From the NCBI GenBank assembly GCA_025362255.1, contig JANYGY010000020.1, forward strand, positions 1 to 7,064: 7,064 nt of DNA. Direction: 5' to 3'. The translations under genes and the position numbers were made by a program. Positions 1 through 6,383 of this stretch are shown one piece after another. Every line of letters begins with the position of its first letter. Position 1 is the first letter of the stretch. Source of the DNA: Planctomycetales bacterium. Its GTDB lineage: Bacteria > Planctomycetota > UBA11346. Under the pieces are notes generated by a model, which saw only the letters and a list, made by a program, of their open reading frames with translations, did not search any database and was not told the origin of the DNA.

Positions 1-161
1 TACGTCAGCAAGTCATGGAGGCGGGCCAAGGGCCTCAACTATAGCACCAAATGCATCTGGAGCGCAAGCATGCATCTATAATTCACATGCTGCGAGCGAC
101 TCGCAACAGAGATGGAGGACGCGAAAATCTAGCCCCCACAACCGCAAATTTTCACCGGTGG
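1..161. other. Left edge, no confident gene
   Basis: No gene can be assigned with confidence. On the plus strand, frame 1 is open from the window edge to a TAA at 79-81 and its codons mostly end in G or C, so it could be the last 26 codons of a gene entering from the left. The peptide (beginning YVSKSWRRAKGLNY) matches nothing I recognise. Frame 3 also ends plausibly, at a TAG near 42-44. A perfect 6-bp stem with a 3-nt loop (TGCGAG-CGA-CTCGCA) lies at 91-105. It has no T-tract on either strand, so it is not a clear intrinsic terminator, although it lies between this edge and the 3' end of the next minus-strand gene. Confidence 0.2.
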
Positions 162-614
162 TCACGCCGCTCTCATGGCCTCCTGGATCAGTTTTTCCAG
201 TTCCTGGCAAAAACGGCGACGGTCTGCGTCATTGAACGGATTCTGATTCCCTGAGTTATCGCCATAGGCGCGCACCAGCTGCATCATCTCGCGCATGGCC
301 AGGGCTTCGCCGATGTTGTGGGCGTTACGAGCCAGGCCGCGATTGGTGATGACCCGCGACCCTTTTTTGATGCAGCGTTCGGCCAGCAGGATGTCATCGG
401 TGATGACCACATCAGCGCTGCCGGCTTTTTTCACGATCCAATCGTCGGCAGCGTCAAACCCGTCGTCGACCACCTCCAGACGGATCTGCGGATTGTTCGG
501 CATGCCCATCCATTGGTTAGCGATGACATGGACGAGGAGCTGCAGTCGTCCGGCAATGGCGTACACCTCGTTTTTTACCGGGCACGCATCTGCATCCACG
601 TAGATTTTGGTCAT
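162..614 (-). CDS. yaiI: UPF0178 / YaiI family protein (DUF188)
   Basis: This 150-residue protein has the full family length and all of its landmarks: IYVDADACPVK at residues 4-14, FDAADDWIV at 53-61, DVVITDDILLA at 68-78 and ITNRGLA around 89-95. The conserved aspartates (7, 9, 57/58, 73/74) form an acidic cluster. From family knowledge, DUF188 proteins have a PIN-like nuclease fold, but no cellular substrate is established, so no function is assigned. It is cytosolic, with no signal peptide or membrane segment. The ATG at 612-614 fits the usual family N-terminus. The gene is co-directional with the LolA-like gene, 64 bp downstream of that gene's stop. Its start codon is directly preceded by a near-perfect 18-bp palindrome (615-632) and has no usable Shine-Dalgarno site. 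It looks like an unrelated housekeeping neighbour of the polyene genes. Confidence 0.93.
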   Translation of the reverse strand: MTKIYVDADACPVKNEVYAIAGRLQLLVHVIANQWMGMPNNPQIRLEVVDDGFDAADDWIVKKAGSADVVITDDILLAERCIKKGSRVITNRGLARNAHNIGEALAMREMMQLVRAYGDNSGNQNPFNDADRRRFCQELEKLIQEAMRAA

Positions 615-632
615 GGCCTATGATCACAGGCC
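615..632. promoter_or_regulatory. 18-bp near-perfect palindrome abutting the yaiI start codon
   Basis: The sequence ggcctatgatcacaggcc has arms GGCCT (615-619) and AGGCC (628-632) around an inner TGATCA; only the 620/627 pair fails to match. It touches the minus-strand ATG at 612-614 with no gap. It could be an operator for a dimeric repressor, or an RNA hairpin over the ribosome entry region of the yaiI mRNA. It is not a terminator for the upstream LolA-like gene, because no T-tract follows. No regulator can be named. Confidence 0.35.
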
Positions 633-678
633 ATCTCTGCCGGCAATCAAACCGTCATCGGGGTATTCCTCGGCAACA

Positions 679-1317
679 TCAGGGTCCGAGGAAACGTGTC
701 GGATTCGGGGTCCAGACGCGGTCGGGATCCTTGAAGTGGTACGTGGTCACATCGCCTCCTGGGGCGGTGATGACCAGTTCGGTCGGCAGCCCCGCACCAT
801 CGACCGCGATCACCACCTCGGTGAGATAGCGTTTGAGCCCAGCGGTCCGCGGTTCGCCGTGAATCCGTTCGCGATCCGAGGTCAGGATGAACAATTCGCC
901 GAGAGCGGTCCAATCGCCGTGCAAAAATCCGCGCATCTGACCCGCCATCGCCTGAGCCGAAGGATCGCGGCCCAGGTCCTCTTCGCGCCCGTCGGCTCCC
1001 CATCGGCGGAGACGATCATCTGCCAGGATCAGGGTTGCGCCCTGATCGAATTGCCAGCGCAGCCGCGCATGCGGTCGATCGATCTCCAGGCTGCCGGTTG
1101 ATGTCAGAGGCTGATCGAGGATCGCCAATTCTTTGGTCTGGGTGAACGTGATGCGGACTTCGGGAGCTGAAGCGGCGGCAGCAGCTGAACGTTGGAGGGC
1201 GGTCTCGCCGCTGGTTTCTGCTGCACCTTCTGCCGCACCTTCTGCCGCACCTTCTGCCAAAAAGAGCGAGATCGCGACACCGAACAGCAGAACTGGGATA
1301 CGCATGATGGATTTCAT
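679..1317 (-). CDS. LolA-like periplasmic outer-membrane lipoprotein carrier (aryl polyene cluster type)
   Basis: A 212-residue protein with a Sec signal peptide: the basic start MKSIMR, then a hydrophobic core to about residue 20 and a small-residue region. The mature part follows the LolA pattern: FTQTKELAILDQPLTSTG at 58-75, a G-SLEIDRP strand, RLRWQF at 85-90, a short DD turn near 100, and a C-terminal beta section from about 161 (LKRYLTEVVIAVDGAG) to 195. LolA proteins are periplasmic half-barrels that ferry acylated lipoproteins. LolA-like paralogues are standard members of aryl polyene clusters, where they are thought to carry the lipid-linked pigment. Given the nearby polyene genes, this is more likely the cluster paralogue than the housekeeping LolA. 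The ATG at 1315-1317 was chosen because it begins the signal peptide; ATG at 1303-1305 (MRIPVLLF) is a possible alternative. Residues 21-34 are an Ala-Glu-Gly-Ala repeat coded by a 12-bp tandem array. It is divergent from the PanE-like gene. Confidence 0.85.
   Translation of the reverse strand: MKSIMRIPVLLFGVAISLFLAEGAAEGAAEGAAETSGETALQRSAAAAASAPEVRITFTQTKELAILDQPLTSTGSLEIDRPHARLRWQFDQGATLILADDRLRRWGADGREEDLGRDPSAQAMAGQMRGFLHGDWTALGELFILTSDRERIHGEPRTAGLKRYLTEVVIAVDGAGLPTELVITAPGGDVTTYHFKDPDRVWTPNPTRFLGP
1216..1258. repeat. 12-bp tandem repeat (3.6 copies) inside the LolA-like gene
   Basis: Units of ttctgccgcacc occupy 1216-1227 (one mismatch), 1228-1239, 1240-1251 and a partial copy at 1252-1258. 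The length is a multiple of three, so copy-number change keeps the frame. On the minus strand it encodes repeated Ala-Glu-Gly-Ala around the expected signal peptidase site and the start of the mature protein. Confidence 0.95.
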
Positions 1318-1405
1318 GCTTATCGGGGATTCATCCAGACAAGGGTGTCAAAAGGGCAGACGACAACTTGCCCCGCACCCGCGATCCCGAAAATCATTTC
1401 CCCTC
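1318..1405. promoter_or_regulatory. Divergent intergenic region between LolA-like and PanE-like genes
   Basis: These 88 bp separate two divergent starts and so should hold both promoters. On the minus strand a perfect TTGACA hexamer lies at 1346-1351, but the only -10-like sequence before the LolA-like start (GATAAG) sits about 21 nt away, which is too far for a standard sigma-70 promoter. No convincing hexamers are visible on the plus strand, and neither start has a Shine-Dalgarno sequence. Confidence 0.25.
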
Positions 1406-2182
1406 ATGACCTGCAGCATCATCGGCCCTGGCCTTGTCGGCAGTTTTCTCGGGGCGGCGAGCATGGCCACGCGAGCCCGTGGTCGTCATGATCGCGGGGT
1501 CTGTGAGACCGTCCTGCTGCCGTGCGGAATACGCCGCTGGCAACCTGCCCCGACCGTCGACGCAAGTGGTCCGACCGTGGTCGCCACCCGCGTGCATCAG
1601 ACCCCCTGGAAGACCCTGCCGCCGGATAGCATCGCTGCCCAAAACGGCCTTGGGCAGCCGATTCCGGTGGTGGTCTGCTTCATGGCCATCGACCGCCGTG
1701 CTGATGGAGTGATCACCAGTGTCGGAGTGACTCCGCGTCTGGTCGTCGGCCCGGTGAGCGCCACGTGGCAGCCGGTGCTCGCGGCGTGGCGCGCCGCCGG
1801 ACTCATCGTCGAGGAGGTCGCGGATATTCGCCCGGCTCAATGGGAGAAGACGATTCTCAATGCCACGGTCGGTCCGCTCTGCCTCGCCACCGGCAAAGAC
1901 ATGGCTGCGGTGTGGAATGATCCTGACCTGCGACGCTTGGTGCTGGCCGCGACCGGCGAAGGCGAATCCATCGCCCTAGGCCAAGGCGTCACCATCGCAC
2001 CTGATCTCAGCGAGAGGGCCGGCGTATTTTTCGATCGGGTCAGCAGCCATCGTCCTTCCATCATGCGCGACGCGGGTGAACTGCCGAGCATCCTCGGCCA
2101 CCTCTGCGCCAGCGCCCGGGTGCCCATCCCCGCCTTGGCCGAAATCGCCCGGCTGGTCAGTGCTCACGTGCGACCCGCGTGA
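1406..2182 (+). CDS. Short ketopantoate reductase (PanE/ApbA)-like 2-oxoacid reductase
   Basis: A 258-residue protein with the two-domain PanE/ApbA plan. The N-terminal Rossmann domain has the NAD(P)-binding loop GPGLVG at residues 7-12 and the family's QNGLG at 79-83. The helical C-terminal domain has WEKTILN at 146-152, with the Lys (148) and Asn (152) used for substrate and catalysis in PanE, then a conserved helix (ATGEGESIALGQG) and a PxPALAEIARLV tail. It is about 40 residues shorter than typical PanE, mostly through a reduced Rossmann domain between residues 20 and 60. The usual GRxTEID segment reads GELPSILG (224-231), so the acidic substrate-binding residue of classical PanE appears lost. 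It may therefore reduce another 2-oxoacid; PanE-family members acting as D-2-hydroxyacid dehydrogenases are known. ATG 1406 was chosen because it starts the Rossmann strand; extending to 1133 would overlap the LolA-like gene. It converges on the methyltransferase gene, 9 bp away. Confidence 0.78.
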   Translation: MTCSIIGPGLVGSFLGAASMATRARGRHDRGVCETVLLPCGIRRWQPAPTVDASGPTVVATRVHQTPWKTLPPDSIAAQNGLGQPIPVVVCFMAIDRRADGVITSVGVTPRLVVGPVSATWQPVLAAWRAAGLIVEEVADIRPAQWEKTILNATVGPLCLATGKDMAAVWNDPDLRRLVLAATGEGESIALGQGVTIAPDLSERAGVFFDRVSSHRPSIMRDAGELPSILGHLCASARVPIPALAEIARLVSAHVRPA

Positions 2183-2185
2183 GCG

Positions 2186-2211
2186 GTCGCCTCAAGTCGC
2201 CTCAAGTCGCC
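2186..2211. repeat. 10-bp tandem repeat across the methyltransferase stop codon
   Basis: gtcgcctcaa occurs at 2186-2195 and 2196-2205, followed by gtcgcc at 2206-2211. The array fills the 9-bp gap between the convergent genes and includes the minus-strand TGA at 2192-2194. Because 10 is not a multiple of three, gain or loss of a unit would change the last residues of the methyltransferase. Confidence 0.9.
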
Positions 2212-3520
2212 ATAAGCGATTCGCGGCGCCACAGGGCAGGCCCGATGCGACCGCGAAACCACCGGCACGAAAGAGTTCTTCCCAATCGTTGGTGCTGCGA
2301 AAAAAAAGTTCAGAAGACGGATTCAAACCGATTGTCGTGGTGAACCGCTCACCCGCCGACACGAGCGCTGCTCCGGCACCCTCGATCGTTCCTTCACGCA
2401 ACCACACGATGCCGCCGGGCTGCAGGCAGCTGCGCATCCAGCGCACCAGAGTCTCTTGCTCTGATAACGGCCAATAATGCAGGATATCGAGCGCAAGGAC
2501 GGTGTCGGCGGGAACTGCCTCAGTCAGCGGAAGGCGATCGACCCGCGTCGTCCAGGTTTCGGCTCCCGGAAGCTGCCGCAGCAACAGCTCCGCAATCGCC
2601 ACCTTGCGCGCGTCGAGGTCGATGCCTGACCATGATGCATCCGCGCCACGCTGATGCACGACGAGCGCTCCCAATCCAGTCCCGCACCCGAGATCCAGCA
2701 CGCGCCCCCACGGACGGACATCAGCAATCAACAGCCGATAGACCGGATCCCACTGGAGTTTGCCATACGTGAACCAGCGCCAGCTCGGCGGAAGCACGCG
2801 CCACGCCGGGAGCACCACCTGGGGCAAAGCATCCCAGGTCCATCCCGCCACCAGCACGGCGGCGATGGTCACCAGCGAGTGCACGTGAAAGGGCAACGTC
2901 ACCAGCGCGAGCAGCATGCCAGGCAGCACCAGATACACCGGGATCTGCATCGAACGTAAACCAGGAACCACGAGGGCGACAAGAACTCCGCGATGATCAC
3001 CGCCCAGCAGAAAATCGATGAGCGCGGCAGCACCTAATGCGGCAGCGGTCCGCCGCCAGACTCCGGCTTCGTTCATGGCCAACACCGCCCCGATTACCAA
3101 TCCGGTGAGCGGCCAAACCTGCGCTGGAGCCGTCCATATCAGCACCGAAACGCCGCATCCTCCGGCGAGCGTCAGCATCCACGTCGGCACCGGCCTGATG
3201 CCGCGGCGCTGGGCCATCGGTCGCACCGGGCCCGCAGCCGCCATTCCCATAATCAGACCCAACGCCAGACCGGCCCCCGCCGCCAACGGTGCGATTCCCT
3301 GAGCCACCGGCATGGCGATCGTAAGCGGGATGAGCGCACTGGCGCCGGCGACCTGGGTCCAGGCCCCCGCCCGGCGCAGGCCTAAAGTCACCGAGCATGC
3401 CACGGCCAGCGGCACGGCCGCCGTCGGCGCCATCAGCACCAGTCCGCACGCAGCGCCGGCGACGATCAGAATCCACGGCCGACACCAGCCAACGAGCATG
3501 ACCCACAAGGGACTCAGCAC
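2192..3520 (-). CDS. Membrane-anchored class I SAM-dependent methyltransferase
   Basis: A 442-residue two-part protein. Residues 1 to about 235 are strongly hydrophobic with roughly eight candidate transmembrane segments (for example 8-28, 113-131, 135-150, 193-210, 214-229). A linker with FTYGKLQWDPVYRLL (250-264) follows, then a class I methyltransferase: motif I VLDLGCGTG at 274-282, acidic SGIDLD at 298-303, ALDILHYW at 343-350, and the LQPGG turn near 366-370. The catalytic domain should face the cytoplasm at the inner membrane. The linker and domain resemble methyltransferases of aryl polyene clusters, which may methylate the aryl head group; the substrate is inferred. The start used is GTG at 3518-3520, 4 nt after the dehydratase stop; ATG at 3497-3499 would remove only seven residues. 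Tight spacing implies translation with the dehydratase. The large N-terminal membrane domain is unrecognised and unusual for this enzyme family. Confidence 0.8.
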   Translation of the reverse strand: MLSPLWVMLVGWCRPWILIVAGAACGLVLMAPTAAVPLAVACSVTLGLRRAGAWTQVAGASALIPLTIAMPVAQGIAPLAAGAGLALGLIMGMAAAGPVRPMAQRRGIRPVPTWMLTLAGGCGVSVLIWTAPAQVWPLTGLVIGAVLAMNEAGVWRRTAAALGAAALIDFLLGGDHRGVLVALVVPGLRSMQIPVYLVLPGMLLALVTLPFHVHSLVTIAAVLVAGWTWDALPQVVLPAWRVLPPSWRWFTYGKLQWDPVYRLLIADVRPWGRVLDLGCGTGLGALVVHQRGADASWSGIDLDARKVAIAELLLRQLPGAETWTTRVDRLPLTEAVPADTVLALDILHYWPLSEQETLVRWMRSCLQPGGIVWLREGTIEGAGAALVSAGERFTTTIGLNPSSELFFRSTNDWEELFRAGGFAVASGLPCGAANRLWRLEAT

Positions 3521-3524
3521 GGCA

Positions 3525-4724
3525 TCATCTCAGAAATGCGCCTAGTTCGCGCTCGACCCGCTCCACATCGAATGCCAGCGCATCCACCATGTCGGCTTCC
3601 AAGACGTACACGTTCAGACCCGCTGCGCGCAGGCCCTCAAGCCGGCGCTTCACGTAGCTGTTCCAGATGCCGCACGAGCGGTTCCAGTGGCAGATCACTC
3701 CATCCGCGGAAAAATCGCGTGCGATGCCGATGGTCCAGTCGAGCACCGTCTTGCCCGGCAGATTCATGGTGTTCCACGCATATCGGCGGACCAAGGTTTC
3801 GAGCCCGGCATCCGGCGCGAAATCAAACCACCACGAATGCGTGTAGGTGCTCGCGACCACCGCCGCCTGGCGATCGGCGCAAAAGGTGGCCAACCAATTG
3901 CGCCGCGGCCACACCGGAATCGCATCCCAAATCAATCGTCGCCGCTCGCCGGGAACCGCGGCATACCCCGCCGCCACGCGACCTTCGAGCTCTGCCAGCA
4001 AGCGGCGATAAAAGGCGGTCGCTTCGGGAAAGCCGCGCGCGATCACGATCGGAGCCATGGCCGTGAAGGCTTCCCAGGATGTCCACGGTGCCGGGCGCTG
4101 ACGACCAAGGTCCAGACAACGTTGCCAGAGGCGATTGGCCGCCGCCGATTCGGCAATCACTTCCCGAAGCCTGCTCTCATCGCGACGCACCCCGAATCGC
4201 GCGGCGATGGCATCGAAGTGATCTTCAAGGTCGTGGCGGAATCCCGCGAGCTGTTCGGCGGTATGACCTGCTCCGCGCACGGGTGGGGCCTTGAGTAAAA
4301 AATGCGGCAGTTCCCGATTATGAGCGAGCTGAAAATGCGCAGAGACGGCCTCACCCCAGCGTCCCACCACGGCACACTGGCTGTCGCAAGCATAGAAAAG
4401 ATCCGGGCCCGGAAGGCTGCCGATCGGCGACGGCGCACCGTGCAGGACTCCGAGATCAGCCAACGCATAAGCGCATAATTTCGGAGAGCTGTAGCCAGCG
4501 GACTGTGCCGCCGCGATCGCCGGGCGGCTGAAAGGATGGTCTGGATCGCGATCCGGTGACAGCGCCCCGAGCATCGCCGCATGGTTTTCCGGATAGACCG
4601 GGATGACCCCCAGCGCCAACAGGGCTTCCGCTGGCGCAAACGCCGAACACCAGGCGATCGGCCGACCACTCTGCCGGACATGCTCATACCAGGCTTTGAT
4701 GTCGAACGTCGTCTGCAGGCGCAT
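3525..4724 (-). CDS. 2-hydroxyacyl-CoA dehydratase (HgdB/FldB/BcrC-like) subunit
   Basis: A 399-residue protein matching the HgdB/benzoyl-CoA-reductase family in length and motifs. Candidate iron-sulfur cysteines occur where expected: Cys26 in AWCSAFAPAEALLALG, Cys113 and Cys117 in YACDSQC, and Cys345/Cys351 in GVICHWNRSCG, followed by the family ending NVYVLEADMVD near 371-381. Relatives bind a [4Fe-4S] cluster and remove water from (R)-2-hydroxyacyl-CoA by a radical mechanism, giving 2-enoyl-CoA. Known enzymes need a second, related subunit and an ATP-dependent activator (HgdC type); neither is in this window. The start was taken at ATG 4722-4724 (MRLQTTF). An in-frame extension to 4805 would overlap the divergent ketoreductase gene and adds a non-family-like sequence. 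It is the first gene of a minus-strand pair with the methyltransferase and is divergent from the ketoreductase, which suggests a role in the same pathway, perhaps making an arylacryloyl starter. Confidence 0.85.
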   Translation of the reverse strand: MRLQTTFDIKAWYEHVRQSGRPIAWCSAFAPAEALLALGVIPVYPENHAAMLGALSPDRDPDHPFSRPAIAAAQSAGYSSPKLCAYALADLGVLHGAPSPIGSLPGPDLFYACDSQCAVVGRWGEAVSAHFQLAHNRELPHFLLKAPPVRGAGHTAEQLAGFRHDLEDHFDAIAARFGVRRDESRLREVIAESAAANRLWQRCLDLGRQRPAPWTSWEAFTAMAPIVIARGFPEATAFYRRLLAELEGRVAAGYAAVPGERRRLIWDAIPVWPRRNWLATFCADRQAAVVASTYTHSWWFDFAPDAGLETLVRRYAWNTMNLPGKTVLDWTIGIARDFSADGVICHWNRSCGIWNSYVKRRLEGLRAAGLNVYVLEADMVDALAFDVERVERELGAFLR

Positions 4725-4795
4725 GTCCCGGAATGGTTGGACATCGCCGCCCCCCGCAACTGGCATTGCCGACGCCTGACTTAGCGTTCGCCGGC
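4725..4795. promoter_or_regulatory. Divergent intergenic region between dehydratase and ketoreductase genes
   Basis: About 71 bp separate the divergent starts, so promoters for both operons must lie here or inside the genes. On the plus strand TTGGAC (4737-4742) and TGGCAT (4761-4766) are 18 nt apart, but the second matches the -10 consensus at only three positions. The C-run near 4750-4755 is notable. No operator palindrome was seen. Shared control of the two operons is suggested by layout only. Confidence 0.25.
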
Positions 4796-5515
4796 ATGTA
4801 CGCATTCGTCACCGGCGCCAGCCGCGGCATTGGCGCTGCGATCGCTCTCCGTCTGGCGGCAGATGGCTTCGATATCGTGGTCGGTTACCGGAACCGCCAG
4901 GCAGAGGCCGACAACATCGCCGAACGGATCCGCGCCGGAGGCCGGCAGGCGCAGCTTTTTGCCGGTGACGTCACCGATCGCCCAGCCATGCGCAGTGCAC
5001 TCGAAGCACTCCTCGCCTCCCGCGGCGCGCCGGCAGCCGTGGTGTTGAATGCAGGCATCACGCGGGACTGTCTGCTCGGCATGATGGGAGAAGACGACTG
5101 GGACAGCGTCCTCGCCACCGGTCTCGGCGGCTTCTACAATGTGCTGCGTCCGATCATTGCCGACATCGTGCGCGCGCGCACCGGACGCATCGTGACCATC
5201 GCCTCAGCCAGCGGCCAAGTCGGCAATCCCGGCCAAGTCAATTACAGTGCGGCCAAGGGCGGCCTCATCGCCGCCACCAAAGCCCTCGCCCGGGAAGTCG
5301 CCAAACGCGGCATCACGGTTAACTGCGTGGCACCGGGTCTGATCGAGACGGAGATGACCCGCGACCTGCCGCTCGAAAAGATGCTGACCGCCGTGCCGTC
5401 TGGACGCTGCGGCACACCGGATGACGTCGCGCATGCGGTATCCTTTTTGTGCAGCCCCGGCGCCGGCTACATCACCGGCCAGGTCCTGGGCGTTAATGGC
5501 GGCTTGGTAACTTGA
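4796..5515 (+). CDS. fabG: 3-oxoacyl-ACP reductase (FabG-like; ApeQ-type ketoreductase)
   Basis: A 239-residue classical short-chain dehydrogenase, full length for FabG. Landmarks are the NADP loop TGASRGIG (6-13), GDVTD near 57-61, NAG (85-87), catalytic Ser137 in RIVTIASASG, Tyr150 and Lys154 in GQVNYSAAKGG, then VAPGLIETEM and the end GQVLGVNGGL. The stretch GNPGQVNYSAAK and the ending fit the ketoreductases of aryl polyene clusters, which reduce the beta-keto group of the ACP-bound polyene in each cycle in the cytosol. The fourth catalytic position, usually Asn in an NL-G-F context, reads GLGGF here (Gly109), so the proton-relay Asn may be absent. ATG 4796 begins directly at the first Rossmann strand; the upstream ATG at 4733 would overlap the divergent gene and is unlikely. 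It is the first of four tightly packed plus-strand genes; the next starts 3 nt after its stop. Confidence 0.9.
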   Translation: MYAFVTGASRGIGAAIALRLAADGFDIVVGYRNRQAEADNIAERIRAGGRQAQLFAGDVTDRPAMRSALEALLASRGAPAAVVLNAGITRDCLLGMMGEDDWDSVLATGLGGFYNVLRPIIADIVRARTGRIVTIASASGQVGNPGQVNYSAAKGGLIAATKALAREVAKRGITVNCVAPGLIETEMTRDLPLEKMLTAVPSGRCGTPDDVAHAVSFLCSPGAGYITGQVLGVNGGLVT

Positions 5516-5518
5516 TCC

Positions 5519-5917
5519 ATGCAGTTCCCTCCGCCGAGTGAATTGACCAGTCATCAAGAGCCTGCCCTGCTGGTCGACCAGCTCTTGGCCGTGGCACCTG
5601 ACGGCAGTTGGGCCGAATCACGACTTTTGAATCCCGAGGGTCTGGATCTGCTCCAGCTCATCGAAGGCAGTGCCCAGACGGTGGCCATCCTGATGGGCGT
5701 CACGTTGCGCGCGGCCGGCGGTTTACGAGCCAAGGGCATGCTTGTCGGAGTCATCAATGCAGAGCAGTCGGCGAACATTCCGGCCAACGCAGTGGTCGAG
5801 GTTCGCGTCGCCTTGTCCTATCGATTTCCGCCATTCAGCCTGTTCAGCGCCTCGGTCACCTGCGCAGGTTCGCCTGTCGCGACCCTTGAATTGAAAACCA
5901 TGGCTCAGCCTTCATGA
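5519..5917 (+). CDS. 3-hydroxyacyl-ACP dehydratase, ApeP-like hotdog protein
   Basis: A 132-residue single hotdog protein. The N-terminus has SHQEPALLVDQLLAV (11-25), matching the PHRxPMLLLDRVL segment of ApeP/FabZ-like dehydratases with His12 retained. The central helix LIEGSAQTVAILMG (47-60) matches the E-xxAQ helix, with Glu49 and Gln53 present. GMLVGVINAE (73-82) and the strand-rich C-terminus complete the fold. ApeP-type enzymes remove water from the ACP-bound 3-hydroxy intermediate to give the growing polyene, in partnership with a second dehydratase (ApeI). That partner is probably the gene at 6380-6751. The gene lies between ketoreductase (3 nt upstream) and thioesterase (10 nt downstream), as expected for a polyene operon. 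It has no Shine-Dalgarno site, so coupling to the preceding gene is likely. It is divergent enough that a family search would be needed to confirm ApeP over another FabA/FabZ-like type. Confidence 0.78.
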   Translation: MQFPPPSELTSHQEPALLVDQLLAVAPDGSWAESRLLNPEGLDLLQLIEGSAQTVAILMGVTLRAAGGLRAKGMLVGVINAEQSANIPANAVVEVRVALSYRFPPFSLFSASVTCAGSPVATLELKTMAQPS

Positions 5918-5927
5918 ACTTTTCTAC

Positions 5928-6383
5928 ATGAACCGGATCAAGACCCGCATCGAGCCGACCTGGGACGCCCACACCGTTCGGATTGCGGTACGTTTCAACG
6001 AAGTCGATTCGATGAAAATCGTCTGGCATGGCCATTATGTCGCCTACTGCGAGACCGCCCGCGAAGCCTGGCTGGCGGCACGCGGGCTGTCCTACCAGGA
6101 CATGGAGCGCCTCGGCTGCCTCGCACCGGTCGTGCGCATGCAGTTCGAGTTCCTTCGCCCGATAAAGGCCGGGCAAGAAATCCAGGTCACCTGCGCCCAT
6201 CTGCCCGGAGGTGAACCCAAGCTGGAGTGCTTCTATGAAATCCGCGATGAAGCCGGTGGGCTGCTGAGCATCGCTGAAAGCGTCCAGGTTTTCGTCGATC
6301 GCAACGGCGAGGTCTTCCTCAGCGCCCCTGAACCAGTCGCCAACTTATTTGCCTGCATCAACCAATCGCGAGCCCAGAAGTGA
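5928..6383 (+). CDS. Acyl-CoA/ACP thioesterase, YbgC/FadM-like 4HBT hotdog (aryl polyene type)
   Basis: A 151-residue 4-hydroxybenzoyl-CoA-thioesterase-fold protein. The active-site segment FNEVDSMKIVWHGHYVAYC (23-41) holds the catalytic Asp27 and the WHGHY motif (33-37) of the aryl polyene subgroup, where other YbgC proteins read VYHANY. AREAWLAARGL (44-54) is the following helix; VRMQFEFLRPIKAGQEIQV (69-87) and ECFYEIRD (100-107) are the core strands. The enzyme hydrolyses aryl- or acyl-thioesters. In aryl polyene operons it may release the polyene or clear stalled chains from the carrier protein; the exact role is not settled. It is cytosolic and 10 nt downstream of the ApeP-like gene; its stop overlaps the GTG start of the next gene by 4 nt (GTGA), implying translational coupling. 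Confidence 0.88.
   Translation: MNRIKTRIEPTWDAHTVRIAVRFNEVDSMKIVWHGHYVAYCETAREAWLAARGLSYQDMERLGCLAPVVRMQFEFLRPIKAGQEIQVTCAHLPGGEPKLECFYEIRDEAGGLLSIAESVQVFVDRNGEVFLSAPEPVANLFACINQSRAQK

Noticed and set aside
91..105. 6-bp hairpin TGCGAG/CTCGCA as terminator of yaiI
   Set aside because: No T-tract follows on either strand, and it is 57 bp or more beyond the stop; kept only as a note in the left-edge entry.
607..1101. Long plus-strand open frames across the YaiI and LolA-like genes
   Set aside because: They are antisense shadows of genes with clear family motifs on the minus strand; GC-rich codon bias produces such frames.
1346..1351. Perfect -35 hexamer TTGACA on the minus strand before the LolA-like gene
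   Set aside because: No -10 element at 16-18 nt; the only candidate is about 21 nt away, so a promoter is not claimed on this alone.
1133..1405. In-frame upstream extension of the PanE-like gene to an ATG at 1133
   Set aside because: It would run antisense through the LolA-like gene including its repeat, and the protein-family N-terminus (Rossmann strand with GPGLVG) begins at 1406.
1450..1560. Possible compensating frameshifts in the Rossmann domain of the PanE-like gene
   Set aside because: The segment is short and atypical, and an alternate frame reads PVVVMIAG, which looks faintly PanE-like. However, frame 0 is open throughout and RGRHDRG fits the usual loop, so a naturally short domain is simpler.
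4725..4805. In-frame extension of the dehydratase to 4805 and of the ketoreductase to 4733
   Set aside because: Both would overlap the divergent neighbour, and the added residues do not resemble the families; MRLQTTF and MYAFVTGAS are natural starts.
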